The translations under genes and the position numbers were made by a program. The notes beneath the pieces were generated by a model that was given only the letters and a program-made list of their open reading frames with translations, was not told the DNA's origin and ran no database searches. A stretch of 64,000 nucleotides of DNA from Bin55 sp963667455. GTDB taxonomy: Bacteria > Pseudomonadota > Gammaproteobacteria > Pseudomonadales > Azotimanducaceae. The first letter of the stretch is position 1. Every line of letters starts with the position of its first letter. The DNA is taken from NCBI GenBank assembly GCA_963667455.2, contig CAXXFR010000019.1, forward strand, positions 124,001 to 188,000, in the 5' to 3' direction. Below are positions 35,652 through 44,872 of this stretch, piece by piece.

Positions 35652-36941
35652 CTACAGTTGGCCGGCTCGCTTGATCTGCCAATACGCGTTCACAATCTTT
35701 ACATGAAGGTCCGAAGGCAACGCCTCAAGGACGACATTTGTAGCTCTTCGACACTGTTGGATGACCTCTTGGCGTTCCTTGATGTATTTCGCCGCGCCGA
35801 GCACAGTCAATGCGTGATCAATGTTGTGTACATCCATATACATCGACTCGTCGATCGACCTCTCGCGAAGACTGGCAAGAATGACACTGTGTCTTGTACT
35901 CAGCAACCGTAGTGCGTCGGTGACCTCATGGTCGTCGTCTCGTAACGACGTCAGAAGCACCATGAGAGATCGCTTGGGTTGGCGGAGTAGGGCTTCCTCG
36001 GCGGCCTCGATGTAGTCCGAAGCAACAGGACCGGAACGAAGGTCGTACGTTAGGTGTAACAAGGAACTCACGGCAGACAGTCCTGCAACACTCGGAATCC
36101 ATCGGTTGTCTTGGCCGAAGCACGAGATCGCCACCTTGTCTCCTTGTCGGAGAGCGATGTAGGAAAGCAGGATCATTGCATCCAATGTTCGGTCCATGAG
36201 CGAAACTTCTCCATCATGGCTATGCAATCGCTGTCCGGTGTCGACTAGAAAGACCAACTGCTGAGCGCGTTCGTCTTCAAATTCTCGGGAAATGAGATCC
36301 CTTCTCTTGGATGTCGCCTTCCAATCGATTCGACTGAGCGAATCGCCTTGACGATACTCTCTCAATTGCAGAAATTCCAAGCCCTCACCCCGACGCGCTA
36401 GTTTTCGAAGTCCTATTTGGTTGGTCTGGTGAACAAGGAGCAATTGGAGATACTTGGTTATTTGCGAGAAGTCGGGGTAAACACGGATTGAAGCCTCACA
36501 GGGAATGTGAAGCATCCGTTGCCACAACCCCAGAGCTGAGTCGACTGCCACGTCGACGTACGGGAAGTGGAAGTCGCCGCGCATTGTGGGACGAACCGTG
36601 TACTCAACAAGTATGGATTGATCGGGCGGAACACTGAACGTAGCTGGCAGTCCTGTTGGATTCAATTCCAAAGGACAGCGGTCGTTGACCGTCACGCGAA
36701 GCCGCAGATTGCTGTCGTTTTCAATCGTCAGTCGAACTGCCACTGACTGGCGTATGGCGAGACTTGGCGCAATGTTGCGGCGAATGGATGGTCTCTCCCG
36801 CTGAAGAACTTGCCACGCATCGACTATGGTCGCGATCCCGACACAGACTGCGACCCCGATGGCGATCGAGGAAAACCCTGGAATAGTCAGCAAGGCCGTC
36901 ACAGCCAAGACTGCTACCACCAGCGCAATAGTGGGTTTCAC
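35652..36941 (-). CDS. DUF58 domain-containing protein
   Basis: The 429-residue protein has two N-terminal membrane segments (about 5-40), a beta-sandwich middle, and the DUF58 hallmark RIDWKATSKRRDLISREFED followed by a von Willebrand A-like domain starting QQLVFLVDTGQRLHS. DUF58 proteins act beside MoxR ATPases, probably as their client or adaptor. It begins with GTG at 36941, and GTGA overlaps the MoxR stop by 4 bases, showing translational coupling. Confidence 0.92.
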   Translation of the reverse strand: MKPTIALVVAVLAVTALLTIPGFSSIAIGVAVCVGIATIVDAWQVLQRERPSIRRNIAPSLAIRQSVAVRLTIENDSNLRLRVTVNDRCPLELNPTGLPATFSVPPDQSILVEYTVRPTMRGDFHFPYVDVAVDSALGLWQRMLHIPCEASIRVYPDFSQITKYLQLLLVHQTNQIGLRKLARRGEGLEFLQLREYRQGDSLSRIDWKATSKRRDLISREFEDERAQQLVFLVDTGQRLHSHDGEVSLMDRTLDAMILLSYIALRQGDKVAISCFGQDNRWIPSVAGLSAVSSLLHLTYDLRSGPVASDYIEAAEEALLRQPKRSLMVLLTSLRDDDHEVTDALRLLSTRHSVILASLRERSIDESMYMDVHNIDHALTVLGAAKYIKERQEVIQQCRRATNVVLEALPSDLHVKIVNAYWQIKRAGQL

Positions 36942-37951
36942 GTGCGGGGTGCTTCCACGCTGGTGATTGCTGACTGGAGGATTTCGTCCTTAGAGAGTCC
37001 CTCGATTTGGTATTCGGGACTTAGTGTTATGCGATGTCGCAGCGTGGACACCGCGATCGCTCGGATGTCGTCGGGAATAACGAAGTTGCGACGTGAAAGC
37101 AATGCCAATGATCGCGCAATTCGAATGATTGCTATGGCGGCTCTCGGACTCGCTCCTTGAGAGATCCCTTCAAATTGACGCGTCGTTCTGACGATTGAGA
37201 CTGCATAGCGAACCACTGCATCATCGACCAGTACTGTAGATGCCAATTTCTGTGCTTTCAACACGTCTTCGGTGTGAGCTACCGGGTCTATTCGTGAAAC
37301 GTCGAGGACATCGGAAGGACGCCCAAAAGTAACTTGGTTGACGAGAGTTGCCTCATCCTCGTCGCTGGGGTAGTCGATGAAGACGTTGATCATGAACCGA
37401 TCCAATTGTGCTTCAGGCAACGGATAGGTCCCTTCGTACTCAATGGGATTTTGGGTCGCAAGCACCATGTACGGAGGTTCGACTTCGAAACTCTCTCCCT
37501 CGATGGTGGCTTGGCGCTCCTGCATGATTTCGAGCAAAGCTGATTGAGTCTTGGCCGGTGCTCGGTTGATTTCGTCTGCCAGCAGCAAGTTTGTGAATAC
37601 CGGTCCCTTGCGAATGACGAACTGCTCTTCCTTTAGGTTGTATTGGGCGTGGCCAGTTACGTCGCTGGGCATGAGGTCCGGGGTGAATTGAATTCGCGAA
37701 GTCTGACACCGAATGCTCTTGGCCAAACACCGTACTAGCAGGGTCTTTCCGAGACCGGGGACACCTTCGAGCAGTACATGCCCATTTGCGATCATGCAAG
37801 TGAGAACTTGCTCGACAACCTCGTGTTGTCCGATCAATACGGAATTGACGTTGGCGGCTATTTGGTCAAACGTGTCTGCGCACCCATGAATTTCGGATTC
37901 ATCAGGTTGCGCGACGCTTGGAAGACTCGTTGTTCGTTGTTCTTCAGTCAT
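36938..37951 (-). CDS. MoxR-family AAA+ ATPase
   Basis: This 337-residue chaperone-like AAA+ ATPase has Walker A EGVPGLGKTLL, Walker B LLADEINRAP, sensor 1 LATQNPIEYEGTYPLPEAQ and arginine fingers in the LDRF/GASPRA regions. MoxR proteins mature or activate complexes such as methanol dehydrogenase in other bacteria; here partners are encoded alongside (DUF58, DUF4129, DUF4350). Coupled to DUF58 by a 4-base overlap. Identification is firm, cellular client unknown. Confidence 0.95.
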   Translation of the reverse strand: MTEEQRTTSLPSVAQPDESEIHGCADTFDQIAANVNSVLIGQHEVVEQVLTCMIANGHVLLEGVPGLGKTLLVRCLAKSIRCQTSRIQFTPDLMPSDVTGHAQYNLKEEQFVIRKGPVFTNLLLADEINRAPAKTQSALLEIMQERQATIEGESFEVEPPYMVLATQNPIEYEGTYPLPEAQLDRFMINVFIDYPSDEDEATLVNQVTFGRPSDVLDVSRIDPVAHTEDVLKAQKLASTVLVDDAVVRYAVSIVRTTRQFEGISQGASPRAAIAIIRIARSLALLSRRNFVIPDDIRAIAVSTLRHRITLSPEYQIEGLSKDEILQSAITSVEAPRT

Positions 37952-37991
37952 TCTTGGGGCGTCTTGTGGTTTTTTGCATCACGTATTCAAG

Positions 37992-39194
37992 CTACTTGGT
38001 CTCGCGCTTGGTGCGATACAGGGATTGGAGAATTCGAACAATGGCTACAAGAGACATTTCCGATTGGGTCGCATTGCTTTGCATGGCTTGGCGGATGTTC
38101 GATTCGGCTACTCCGGTCTGCTCTGCAGTCTTGGAGATGTGCTCTTGCATGGCCACATCGTCTCGAACCCCTAGCGCGTAGGATTGGAGGGCGGCTACAA
38201 AAGGCTGTACCTCTCGGTGCCGCCAGCCGAATCGAGCAGCGCTCGTTGCGTACTCATAAGCACTTCTTCGAGGCCTTGGAACTTTGTAAATGGGAGGCGA
38301 CAGTCTAATGTTCCAAACCAGAAGCATGACCAAGAAAGCGATAGCCAGTCCTATTACGACTTGTGGTGCGTTGTTCCAAATCAACTCATACAGCGATGGG
38401 ATGGAACTCTTCGGCATGATCCAAACATGGCGGGTCTCTCCGACTCTCATCGTCGACCTGGTAACCATGCTGTAGAGAATGTATGCATGGTCGTGGCAGT
38501 GAACATTGCCGTTAATCCAATACTCCAAACTGTTGACGACAAAGATGTGCCCGTCTCCGTAAGAGGCATATGCAAAAGCACCAGCGCCGAAACTCCGCAG
38601 CCCGAGAAATCGGGGCACTCTATCGAGCAACAGCGGACTATAGCGGGAGCTGTCGTCCATAGAGGCCATCCTCGCAACTTCGACGTCGACCAGCTTGACT
38701 TCAGTCACGCCGGAACTGCAGGAAAATTCGCCTGGAACTTGACCCACACCGTGTCGAAATCGTCCCTCGCGAAAGAATCCCAGATTCATCGGAAAAATCT
38801 GTTCAGCTGCCGACCACTCCTCGATATCTACAGGGAGGCTGTCTGCTGTATAGATGAGACTTCCTCCGTCAATCACCCAGTTCTCGAGGCGCCTTCCAAT
38901 CTCGGGTGTTGCAATGGAGTATTCGCCGTTTTCGATGATTACCGTGTCGCGGTAAGGAGGAACTTGCTCGCCGATGAACGGCGACTCGCGGTGAATCTCG
39001 ATGTCGTACTGAGAAAAGAGATTGCTGATAGCGAGCCAAGGGTTCACCCTCGCCTCGTTAGTTGGTGAACGCACCTCGATAGTCTTCCAATCGACCAGCA
39101 GAACGATCAACAGGACTAGTATCGCCACGGCCACCACAGCACAGCCAACAAGGACCGCGATCCAAAACCCGGCGCTAGAGAAAATCTTGGGCAT
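37992..39194 (-). CDS. DUF4350 domain-containing membrane protein
   Basis: The 400-residue protein has one N-terminal membrane segment (FWIAVLVGCAVVAVAILVLL), a periplasmic DUF4350 domain (GGSLIYTADSLPVD...) with a GATase-like fold by family, a second membrane segment near residue 290 (VIGLAIAFLVMLLVWNI), and a cytoplasmic helical tail. It overlaps the DUF4129 gene by 20 bases and lies 40 bases before MoxR. Part of the same operon; role unknown. Confidence 0.85.
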   Translation of the reverse strand: MPKIFSSAGFWIAVLVGCAVVAVAILVLLIVLLVDWKTIEVRSPTNEARVNPWLAISNLFSQYDIEIHRESPFIGEQVPPYRDTVIIENGEYSIATPEIGRRLENWVIDGGSLIYTADSLPVDIEEWSAAEQIFPMNLGFFREGRFRHGVGQVPGEFSCSSGVTEVKLVDVEVARMASMDDSSRYSPLLLDRVPRFLGLRSFGAGAFAYASYGDGHIFVVNSLEYWINGNVHCHDHAYILYSMVTRSTMRVGETRHVWIMPKSSIPSLYELIWNNAPQVVIGLAIAFLVMLLVWNIRLSPPIYKVPRPRRSAYEYATSAARFGWRHREVQPFVAALQSYALGVRDDVAMQEHISKTAEQTGVAESNIRQAMQSNATQSEMSLVAIVRILQSLYRTKRETK

Positions 39195-40602
39195 AGGTTT
39201 CAGTTAGCTGATTGAAGTCGCTGTCGTCCACTGGCAATCCCGCATAGGCAAGTCGTTGCCATTGCAGAGTGATGGTTCTGAACGAGTCCCGAAGCTCGGG
39301 TACTTTCGTGGTAACCGCCCGCATGCAAGACGACTCCGTGTCGGCGGGGTCGATGTCGCATTGGTGGCGTGTGATTAGCGTAAAGAGAGATCCTCGATAC
39401 AACAGAGAGAGGGCTTCTCGGTACTCGCCTGCATTCCACGCCTGCCTCGCGGATCCGATGATGTCTTGAGGGAGGTCGAGAGTTCGCTTAAGTGGCAAGT
39501 GGTGTGCAATGGCTGCATCGTCGCTCTTGGCTCTACGGGATCTGATGTCGTACGCCCACGTTCGTGCCTTAAAGGCTATCCATACGACTAACGCGACAAG
39601 CAATATCCAAGCAGATATTTGCAAGATCCAGCGGATCAACGGAGGAAGCGCGAAGTTAGCTAAGTCTGAGTCCTCGGGCGCTCTCACAGTTCGTAGCCGG
39701 CTGACCTCGTCGCTGTAGGAGATTTCCACGATCTCTTGTTGCATTTGTTGCCTTGTCACTTCAGCTGATTCGGCTTCGCTTGATTGCGCAACGGCGGGTT
39801 CGAAAGGAGACGCAAGCACTGCAAGAACGGCAAGCACTCCAACGCGCTGAACTAGGCGTCGGAATCCGACATCGATATCCCAACCCTCAAGCTTGATTCG
39901 TCGATTGATATACAGGGAGAATCCGCTGCACACAAAGAAGGGGGCAACCAATGCGAAAGAAATGAAGAACCCGGTGAGTAGGAATTTCGGACCCCAGTAC
40001 GAAGTGGTTAACCAACTCAGGAACTCAATGAGGCTAACCCACCCATCCGGGTACATATCCGGGTTTGCCGGCGAGAAGAAGAAGAAACTTGAGAGTATCA
40101 ACGTCGCCACCAAGGCCAGTTCGATGGCAAAGAACAACGCAATCAGCCCACAGTACGCTCCGAACACTTCATTCTTGATGAGTTGACGCCTTCTACCGAT
40201 CCTGGCCATTCCAAGATTCTCTCCTTCAAGACATGCAACAGGTACCAGAGTGCTTCGACCGGGTGCAAGACGGAGAATCGTCAACCATCTCAGTGTGTCC
40301 ATCGACAGGATATTGCGACGCATTGTCTTGCGGTCTGCTTGTCCGCCGAAAATTGAAGTGGCGATCGTTATCGTTGGAATTCGTTCATACAGAGGTTTGA
40401 ACCACCAGAGAAGGAGCAGCGCGAGGAACGTATTTGGAATGAACCAAGCCAGCAAGTAGAACGGTAGTGCAACAAGTAGCCAGCCTGCAACCAGTCGCCA
40501 CCAATAGCGGCTCGCCAACAGGAGTCCCATGTCGAGGGACTCCATGTTGCTTCGAGGTCGCAGTTCAATCTGCGTTTGATCGAACTGCACTTCGGCCTGC
40601 AA
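39175..40602 (-). CDS. Multi-pass membrane protein with C-terminal DUF4129
   Basis: The 475-residue protein has about six membrane segments and a C-terminal cytoplasmic DUF4129 domain (AWNAGEYREALSLLYRGSLF ... CMRAVTTKVPELRDSF). DUF4129 is shared with some transglutaminase-like and protease-associated proteins of MoxR operons. It overlaps the SpoIIM gene by 38 bases and the DUF4350 gene by 20, so the chosen start may be too early, but overlap at both ends is typical for this operon. Confidence 0.85.
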   Translation of the reverse strand: MQAEVQFDQTQIELRPRSNMESLDMGLLLASRYWWRLVAGWLLVALPFYLLAWFIPNTFLALLLLWWFKPLYERIPTITIATSIFGGQADRKTMRRNILSMDTLRWLTILRLAPGRSTLVPVACLEGENLGMARIGRRRQLIKNEVFGAYCGLIALFFAIELALVATLILSSFFFFSPANPDMYPDGWVSLIEFLSWLTTSYWGPKFLLTGFFISFALVAPFFVCSGFSLYINRRIKLEGWDIDVGFRRLVQRVGVLAVLAVLASPFEPAVAQSSEAESAEVTRQQMQQEIVEISYSDEVSRLRTVRAPEDSDLANFALPPLIRWILQISAWILLVALVVWIAFKARTWAYDIRSRRAKSDDAAIAHHLPLKRTLDLPQDIIGSARQAWNAGEYREALSLLYRGSLFTLITRHQCDIDPADTESSCMRAVTTKVPELRDSFRTITLQWQRLAYAGLPVDDSDFNQLTETYAQDFL

Positions 40603-41542
40603 ACAGAAAGTAGGAAATCACGATCACCCAGAGGGCAATGCCTACGTTGTACTTGAGCACGCCGCTAAACCTCCACGGTGACCAGAAAGCCTCTATGAAT
40701 GCGGCAAGGAGGAACATCAGAAACGCTCCGTAGGCGAGAACCATGGCGTCCTTGGCTGCATCGCGCAATGCAGAGACCCGAGACGTTCGGCCTGGAGCAA
40801 TGAGAGCTTGAGCGAATCGAAGACCCGCTGCGCCGGACAAGACTATGGCGACCAATTCGGTGGAACTGTGCCCTGCAACAAATTTCTGGAGTTCAGGTCC
40901 GCTACCAATCAACCACAGATGTGTGGTCACCGCAGACAGAACAGTACCGTTGAAGATCAGTATGATCGCCGTCCCAATTCCAAGCAGTACACCGGAAGCG
41001 GCTGTACGAAGCCCGATGGCGGCATTGTTCGCAACGTAGTAGCCGAAGGCTGCTAGACTCGAATCAGCTTGTCGCCTAGGACGCGGGTTGTTCGGATCAT
41101 ACATGCTCTCGTACGAACTTATTTGGGTGTCCGTCATGATTGAGTAGATCCGTTGTGGATCTTGGATGATCAGCAAACTCGTGACTAGCGCGGGGATCAG
41201 AAACAATCCGGCCGATGCAAGAACCAACGGCCATTGTTTGCGGACTTGCCTTGGAAAGCCAGCTGTCAAGAATTCGAGCAGTTTCGCCAGCCAACCGGAG
41301 CGGTAGGTGTAGACGACGTTGTGTCCTCGGATACACAGTGCGTTCAATCGGTCGACTAGATCGGTGCTATAGCTTCGTGACTGAGCAACGTACAAGTCGC
41401 GTGCCGTGCGGCGGTACAACTTGACCATTTCGCTTGGTTTGATGGACTTTGGACGATTGCCTCGCTTCTCATACAGTTTCAACGCTTTTTCAAGTTGATC
41501 CCAGTCGCCCGAGCGAACTCGATTGAAGTGAGCTTGTTTCAT
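40565..41542 (-). CDS. SpoIIM-family (stage II sporulation M-like) membrane protein
   Basis: The 325-residue protein begins with a cytoplasmic helical segment (about 1-95) with KLYRRTARDLYVAQSR, then five or six membrane helices (LVLASAGLFLIPALVTSLLI, ILIFNGTVLSAVTTHL, ELVAIVLSGAAGLRFAQALI, VLAYGAFLMFLLAAFIEAF). Despite its name the family is widespread in non-sporulating bacteria and sits in MoxR operons. It starts 2 bases after the RDD gene stop, so coupling is probable. Confidence 0.88.
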   Translation of the reverse strand: MKQAHFNRVRSGDWDQLEKALKLYEKRGNRPKSIKPSEMVKLYRRTARDLYVAQSRSYSTDLVDRLNALCIRGHNVVYTYRSGWLAKLLEFLTAGFPRQVRKQWPLVLASAGLFLIPALVTSLLIIQDPQRIYSIMTDTQISSYESMYDPNNPRPRRQADSSLAAFGYYVANNAAIGLRTAASGVLLGIGTAIILIFNGTVLSAVTTHLWLIGSGPELQKFVAGHSSTELVAIVLSGAAGLRFAQALIAPGRTSRVSALRDAAKDAMVLAYGAFLMFLLAAFIEAFWSPWRFSGVLKYNVGIALWVIVISYFLFAGRSAVRSNAD

Positions 41543-41544
41543 CG

Positions 41545-42336
41545 TCAGCTACGGATTCCCGATGCGTAGCCCAATGTTGCTTGGACTGCTTGCTTTCCCT
41601 TGGCTCCGTGTAGCGGTTGCAGAATTTCCGCAAGTTCGATCGTTCGAGGGCCTGACAACTCGTTGATTCGATCTTGGTAGTCCACCAGCAACACTTGCTC
41701 TTGGCGGGTGAGCCTGAAAGGCAAAGTTGTCGCAGAAATCTGATCGGATTGCTTTGCCGCCTTCGAATCATGGTCGTAGATCACGATTGTGTCGGCGGCC
41801 ATGTCTCCTAGACGTTTGAAGTTCTTGGAGAACGCCATGCTGACGATACCCGGAATAAAAAAGAAAAAGGTGTCAACAAATCGAAGTAGGTTTCGAATCA
41901 GTGACGCTGGAAGTTGAATAGGAGTTGCATCCGAATGTACGGCTCGCAACGACATGGCCGACTTACCCGGGGTTCTTCCATCGTTGAACACTTCGAACAC
42001 AACGCCGTAGAACCAAGACATCGCGAAATACGCTAGAAACATCAGCAAAGTGGCGATCGATTCAATCGCTACGCCTAAAAGAGAAAGGAACAACGAGAGA
42101 AGTACTATTGTGGCGAGCTTGACCCCCTCGTCGATGAGCAAGGCTGCTCCTCTCGAGGCGATACCGGCCGGTCGTACGTTGATGATCGCGCCTTCGGGAG
42201 TTTCCAATGAATCGCGGTTGTCTGTAATTGTGCGTAGCCATGGGGACTCGTAGGTCCACACTTCGCTATTCGCAAGCTCGTCTCTGTCTTTACTCCGCGA
42301 GGCTAGAGTCGATTGTTGGATGTGTGCTTCGGACAT
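41545..42336 (-). CDS. RDD-family membrane protein, first gene of the MoxR operon
   Basis: The 263-residue protein carries an RDD domain (IASRGAALLIDEGVKLATIV, then NDGRTPGKSAMSLRAVHSDA and FKRLGDMAADTIVIYDHD) with about four membrane helices, and a C-terminal cytoplasmic extension. It is distinct from the two smaller RDD paralogues. It is followed after 2 bases by the SpoIIM gene and lies just after the acyltransferase-like gene, so transcription could start further upstream. Confidence 0.88.
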   Translation of the reverse strand: MSEAHIQQSTLASRSKDRDELANSEVWTYESPWLRTITDNRDSLETPEGAIINVRPAGIASRGAALLIDEGVKLATIVLLSLFLSLLGVAIESIATLLMFLAYFAMSWFYGVVFEVFNDGRTPGKSAMSLRAVHSDATPIQLPASLIRNLLRFVDTFFFFIPGIVSMAFSKNFKRLGDMAADTIVIYDHDSKAAKQSDQISATTLPFRLTRQEQVLLVDYQDRINELSGPRTIELAEILQPLHGAKGKQAVQATLGYASGIRS

Positions 42337-42370
42337 GGTCTAGAGTTCTAACACCGACAAAAAGATCCCG

Positions 42371-43576
42371 TCAAACCGGAAATACCGTACTTGGGCGAAA
42401 CTGCTGCAGATCGATATCGCTACGAAACGGCGAACGGCTCTCGATGTATTCGATATCGTGTTGCACAAAGCCCTTTTCTTCGTCGAGATATTGTGATACC
42501 GCATCGCGAAACGAGTCATTGACGATGTAGTGGGCCGAATAGGTAGGCTGAGGAAGATATCCTCTCGCAATTTTGTGTCCGCCTTGCGCCCCGGCCTCCA
42601 CGGTCTTCAGCTTGCGATCGATGGCGAAGTCAATCGCTTGGTAGTAACACGCCTCGAAGTGCAGAAACCTATGATCTTCAACACAGCCCCAATTCCTTCC
42701 AAACAGAGTTTCCTCACCGATGAAGTTGATTGCGCCCGCAATGTAGCGGCCATCTCGCTTGCACAAGATCAACAGAGTTTGATCGGGCATCGATTCTGAC
42801 ACCAGGCTGAAGAACTCCCTGTTGAGGTAGGGTTGTCCCCACTTTCGGTATCCAGTATTCACATAGAACTCGTAGAAAGCATCCCAATGATGCTCTTGGA
42901 GGTCGGAACCGCAAATCCATTCGATGGAAATTCCATTTTGCAGAGCCTCACGCCTTTCTCGGCGGATGTTCTTGCGTTTCTTTGACGAAAGATCGGCGAG
43001 GAATTGATCGAACGACTCGTAGTCGGCGTTGTACCAGTGAAACTGGGTGTCCACTCGTTGCAGGAAACCCATTCTTGCGGCTCTCTCCCACTGCTCTTGG
43101 CTCATGAACGTTATGTGCGCCGAGCTCAGATTGAGTTTGCGGCTGACTTGTGCGATGACTCCCAGAAGCTGATCTTCGATCAGACCTCCTTTTGGTACAG
43201 AGGTCAGTAGTCGTGGTCCGGTCGCTGGCGTGAATGGAATGCTGACCTGTAGCTTGGGGTAGTACTCTCCGCCCGCTCGATACCACGCATTGGCGAAAAT
43301 GCCGTCGAACACGAACTCTCCTCGAGAATGCGATTTGAGGTACATCGGTACGACGCCGAGAGTTCGGTTCTCCGACTGGAGCTGAATGTGGAATGGTTGC
43401 CAGCCGGTCTCATTGGAAACGCATCCGCTATCCTCAAGTGCCGCAAGAAATCGATGATCAATGAAAGGGTTGTAGGGACGGCCGCTAGGATTCGCGCATG
43501 CATTCCACGTAGCGGCATCGATGTCGTTGATCGAGTGTCGGACATGGCCAGCCAATTGAATGGAAGTAGTACCCAT
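42371..43576 (-). CDS. COG3146/DUF482 (GNAT-fold, peptidoglycan-type acyltransferase-like) protein
   Basis: The 401-residue protein matches the family annotated as peptidogalycan biosynthesis/recognition: RPYNPFIDHRFLAALEDSGC, RRERREALQNGISIE, HFEACYYQAIDFAIDR, VEAGAQGGHKIARGY. It adopts two GNAT-like folds, like FemABX transferases. Cytosolic, function unproven. It is 34 bases upstream of the RDD gene that opens the MoxR operon. Confidence 0.88.
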   Translation of the reverse strand: MGTTSIQLAGHVRHSINDIDAATWNACANPSGRPYNPFIDHRFLAALEDSGCVSNETGWQPFHIQLQSENRTLGVVPMYLKSHSRGEFVFDGIFANAWYRAGGEYYPKLQVSIPFTPATGPRLLTSVPKGGLIEDQLLGVIAQVSRKLNLSSAHITFMSQEQWERAARMGFLQRVDTQFHWYNADYESFDQFLADLSSKKRKNIRRERREALQNGISIEWICGSDLQEHHWDAFYEFYVNTGYRKWGQPYLNREFFSLVSESMPDQTLLILCKRDGRYIAGAINFIGEETLFGRNWGCVEDHRFLHFEACYYQAIDFAIDRKLKTVEAGAQGGHKIARGYLPQPTYSAHYIVNDSFRDAVSQYLDEEKGFVQHDIEYIESRSPFRSDIDLQQFRPSTVFPV

Positions 43577-43625
43577 CGGTTTACGTCACTCGAAAACGAT
43601 CGAGAGTGCGTAAGGAGCTAGGCAC

Positions 43626-44825
43626 TCAATACCCTTTGGTTCGCGCCTGGGAGTGCTCAAGGCTCTCCGTTAGTTCGCGGTCCGGTGCAATTGCGTACTC
43701 GCCGCCTGGACCTATGAATTGGTGAACCATTAGATGCTCGATCTCCATGCGTTCACGTTCGGATGCCTCCGAGTAGACGGGACTTTCCTTGAATGCACGA
43801 AAAGCAATGCTGGTGTCGTTCTTGGGGAAGACGTACATGGGTGTCATCGCCTGAAGCATCGCGGCTCGTCTCTTCTCGGTGCGATTGACTCCTGCTCGGT
43901 GCCAGGTTCTCGAGTCGTAGAGAATGATGCTACCCCCTGGTGCTTCAACAATATCGGCATTCGGGCCGGAGTAGGGCAAGCCGTGTGCTGCTCGATATCC
44001 AGGACGGGCGTGCATAGAGGCAATCCCCCATTCTTCGGGAGGTCCTCGATCTTGGGCGTGGGATCCAAGTTTGAATGCGGTCGCTCCTCGTTCTTTCTTG
44101 AACTCCGAAACGCAGACGTTGCGTTGAACGCCAAGTATCGTTTCCCCGGATGGGGTTGGAACTTGCCCCTTGTGACCGGTTCCCCAGTGATAGGGAAAGT
44201 CGGAGTGCCATCCTTGTACGTTGCGCTTGCCATCGTCCTTTCGCAAGACCGCCATTCCCGGAGCATGAGACAAGCGAATGTCTGGAATTCCCATGTACTG
44301 ACGTATCAACCATAGCGATACTGGTTCGGCTACCGTCTTGGCAACCGCGACGTGTTGGCTCAGCGCCCAAGTACGCGGAGCTTCACGATCTTCGTACCTG
44401 TCCGTGCACGCCACCCATTCCAATCCTTCTACGGTGTCACTGTCCAGAATGCTCGTTAAGCACACCCAACCGTTGCTTCGAAGCAACTTAAGGTAATGGG
44501 ACGGAAGTTCAGCAGGGCCGTGGAGTGGCTTGAAGGTCGTTTCCCGAACTTCGTCAGTCAGTTGAACTTCTTCGGACTTCAAGCGTAGAGCAACTCGTCC
44601 ATTGAAACCTTCTGGTTCTTGTTCGAAGATCGCACCAGTTTCAACGTGAATGTATTGACCGTCCGAAGTATCCCAAACGATGGAATCGTCCCCTTCGTTC
44701 GTAAGACACAGAGCCTCACCGTCGAACGACGCAAAGCTCCCGTTCTTTGCCTCCAGGATCGTATAGTGATGCGAGGGCGTTTCAACGACCACACGTCTTT
44801 CTTGAAAGAGATCGGTTTTCGACAT
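43626..44825 (-). CDS. PhyH-type Fe(II)/2-oxoglutarate oxygenase with N-terminal extension
   Basis: The 399-residue protein has a C-terminal phytanoyl-CoA dioxygenase-like domain: WHSDFPYHWG gives His and Asp iron ligands, YDSRTWHRAGVNRTEKRRA the distal His and 2-oxoglutarate Arg. The first 85 residues form an additional beta-rich domain (TILEAKNGSFASFDGEALCL) not usual in PhyH proteins. No membrane segment. It sits between the ABC exporter and the acyltransferase-like gene. Substrate unknown. Confidence 0.82.
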   Translation of the reverse strand: MSKTDLFQERRVVVETPSHHYTILEAKNGSFASFDGEALCLTNEGDDSIVWDTSDGQYIHVETGAIFEQEPEGFNGRVALRLKSEEVQLTDEVRETTFKPLHGPAELPSHYLKLLRSNGWVCLTSILDSDTVEGLEWVACTDRYEDREAPRTWALSQHVAVAKTVAEPVSLWLIRQYMGIPDIRLSHAPGMAVLRKDDGKRNVQGWHSDFPYHWGTGHKGQVPTPSGETILGVQRNVCVSEFKKERGATAFKLGSHAQDRGPPEEWGIASMHARPGYRAAHGLPYSGPNADIVEAPGGSIILYDSRTWHRAGVNRTEKRRAAMLQAMTPMYVFPKNDTSIAFRAFKESPVYSEASERERMEIEHLMVHQFIGPGGEYAIAPDRELTESLEHSQARTKGY

Positions 44826-44872
44826 TGGCAGACAGAGTGTCGTATTCGTTCAACTATCCAGTGGCAATGGAG

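Noticed and set aside
35652..42336. MoxR-centred operon as a new anti-phage system
   Set aside because: Operons of this composition are widespread and appear to be housekeeping or envelope-related; no nuclease or toxin-like effector is present.
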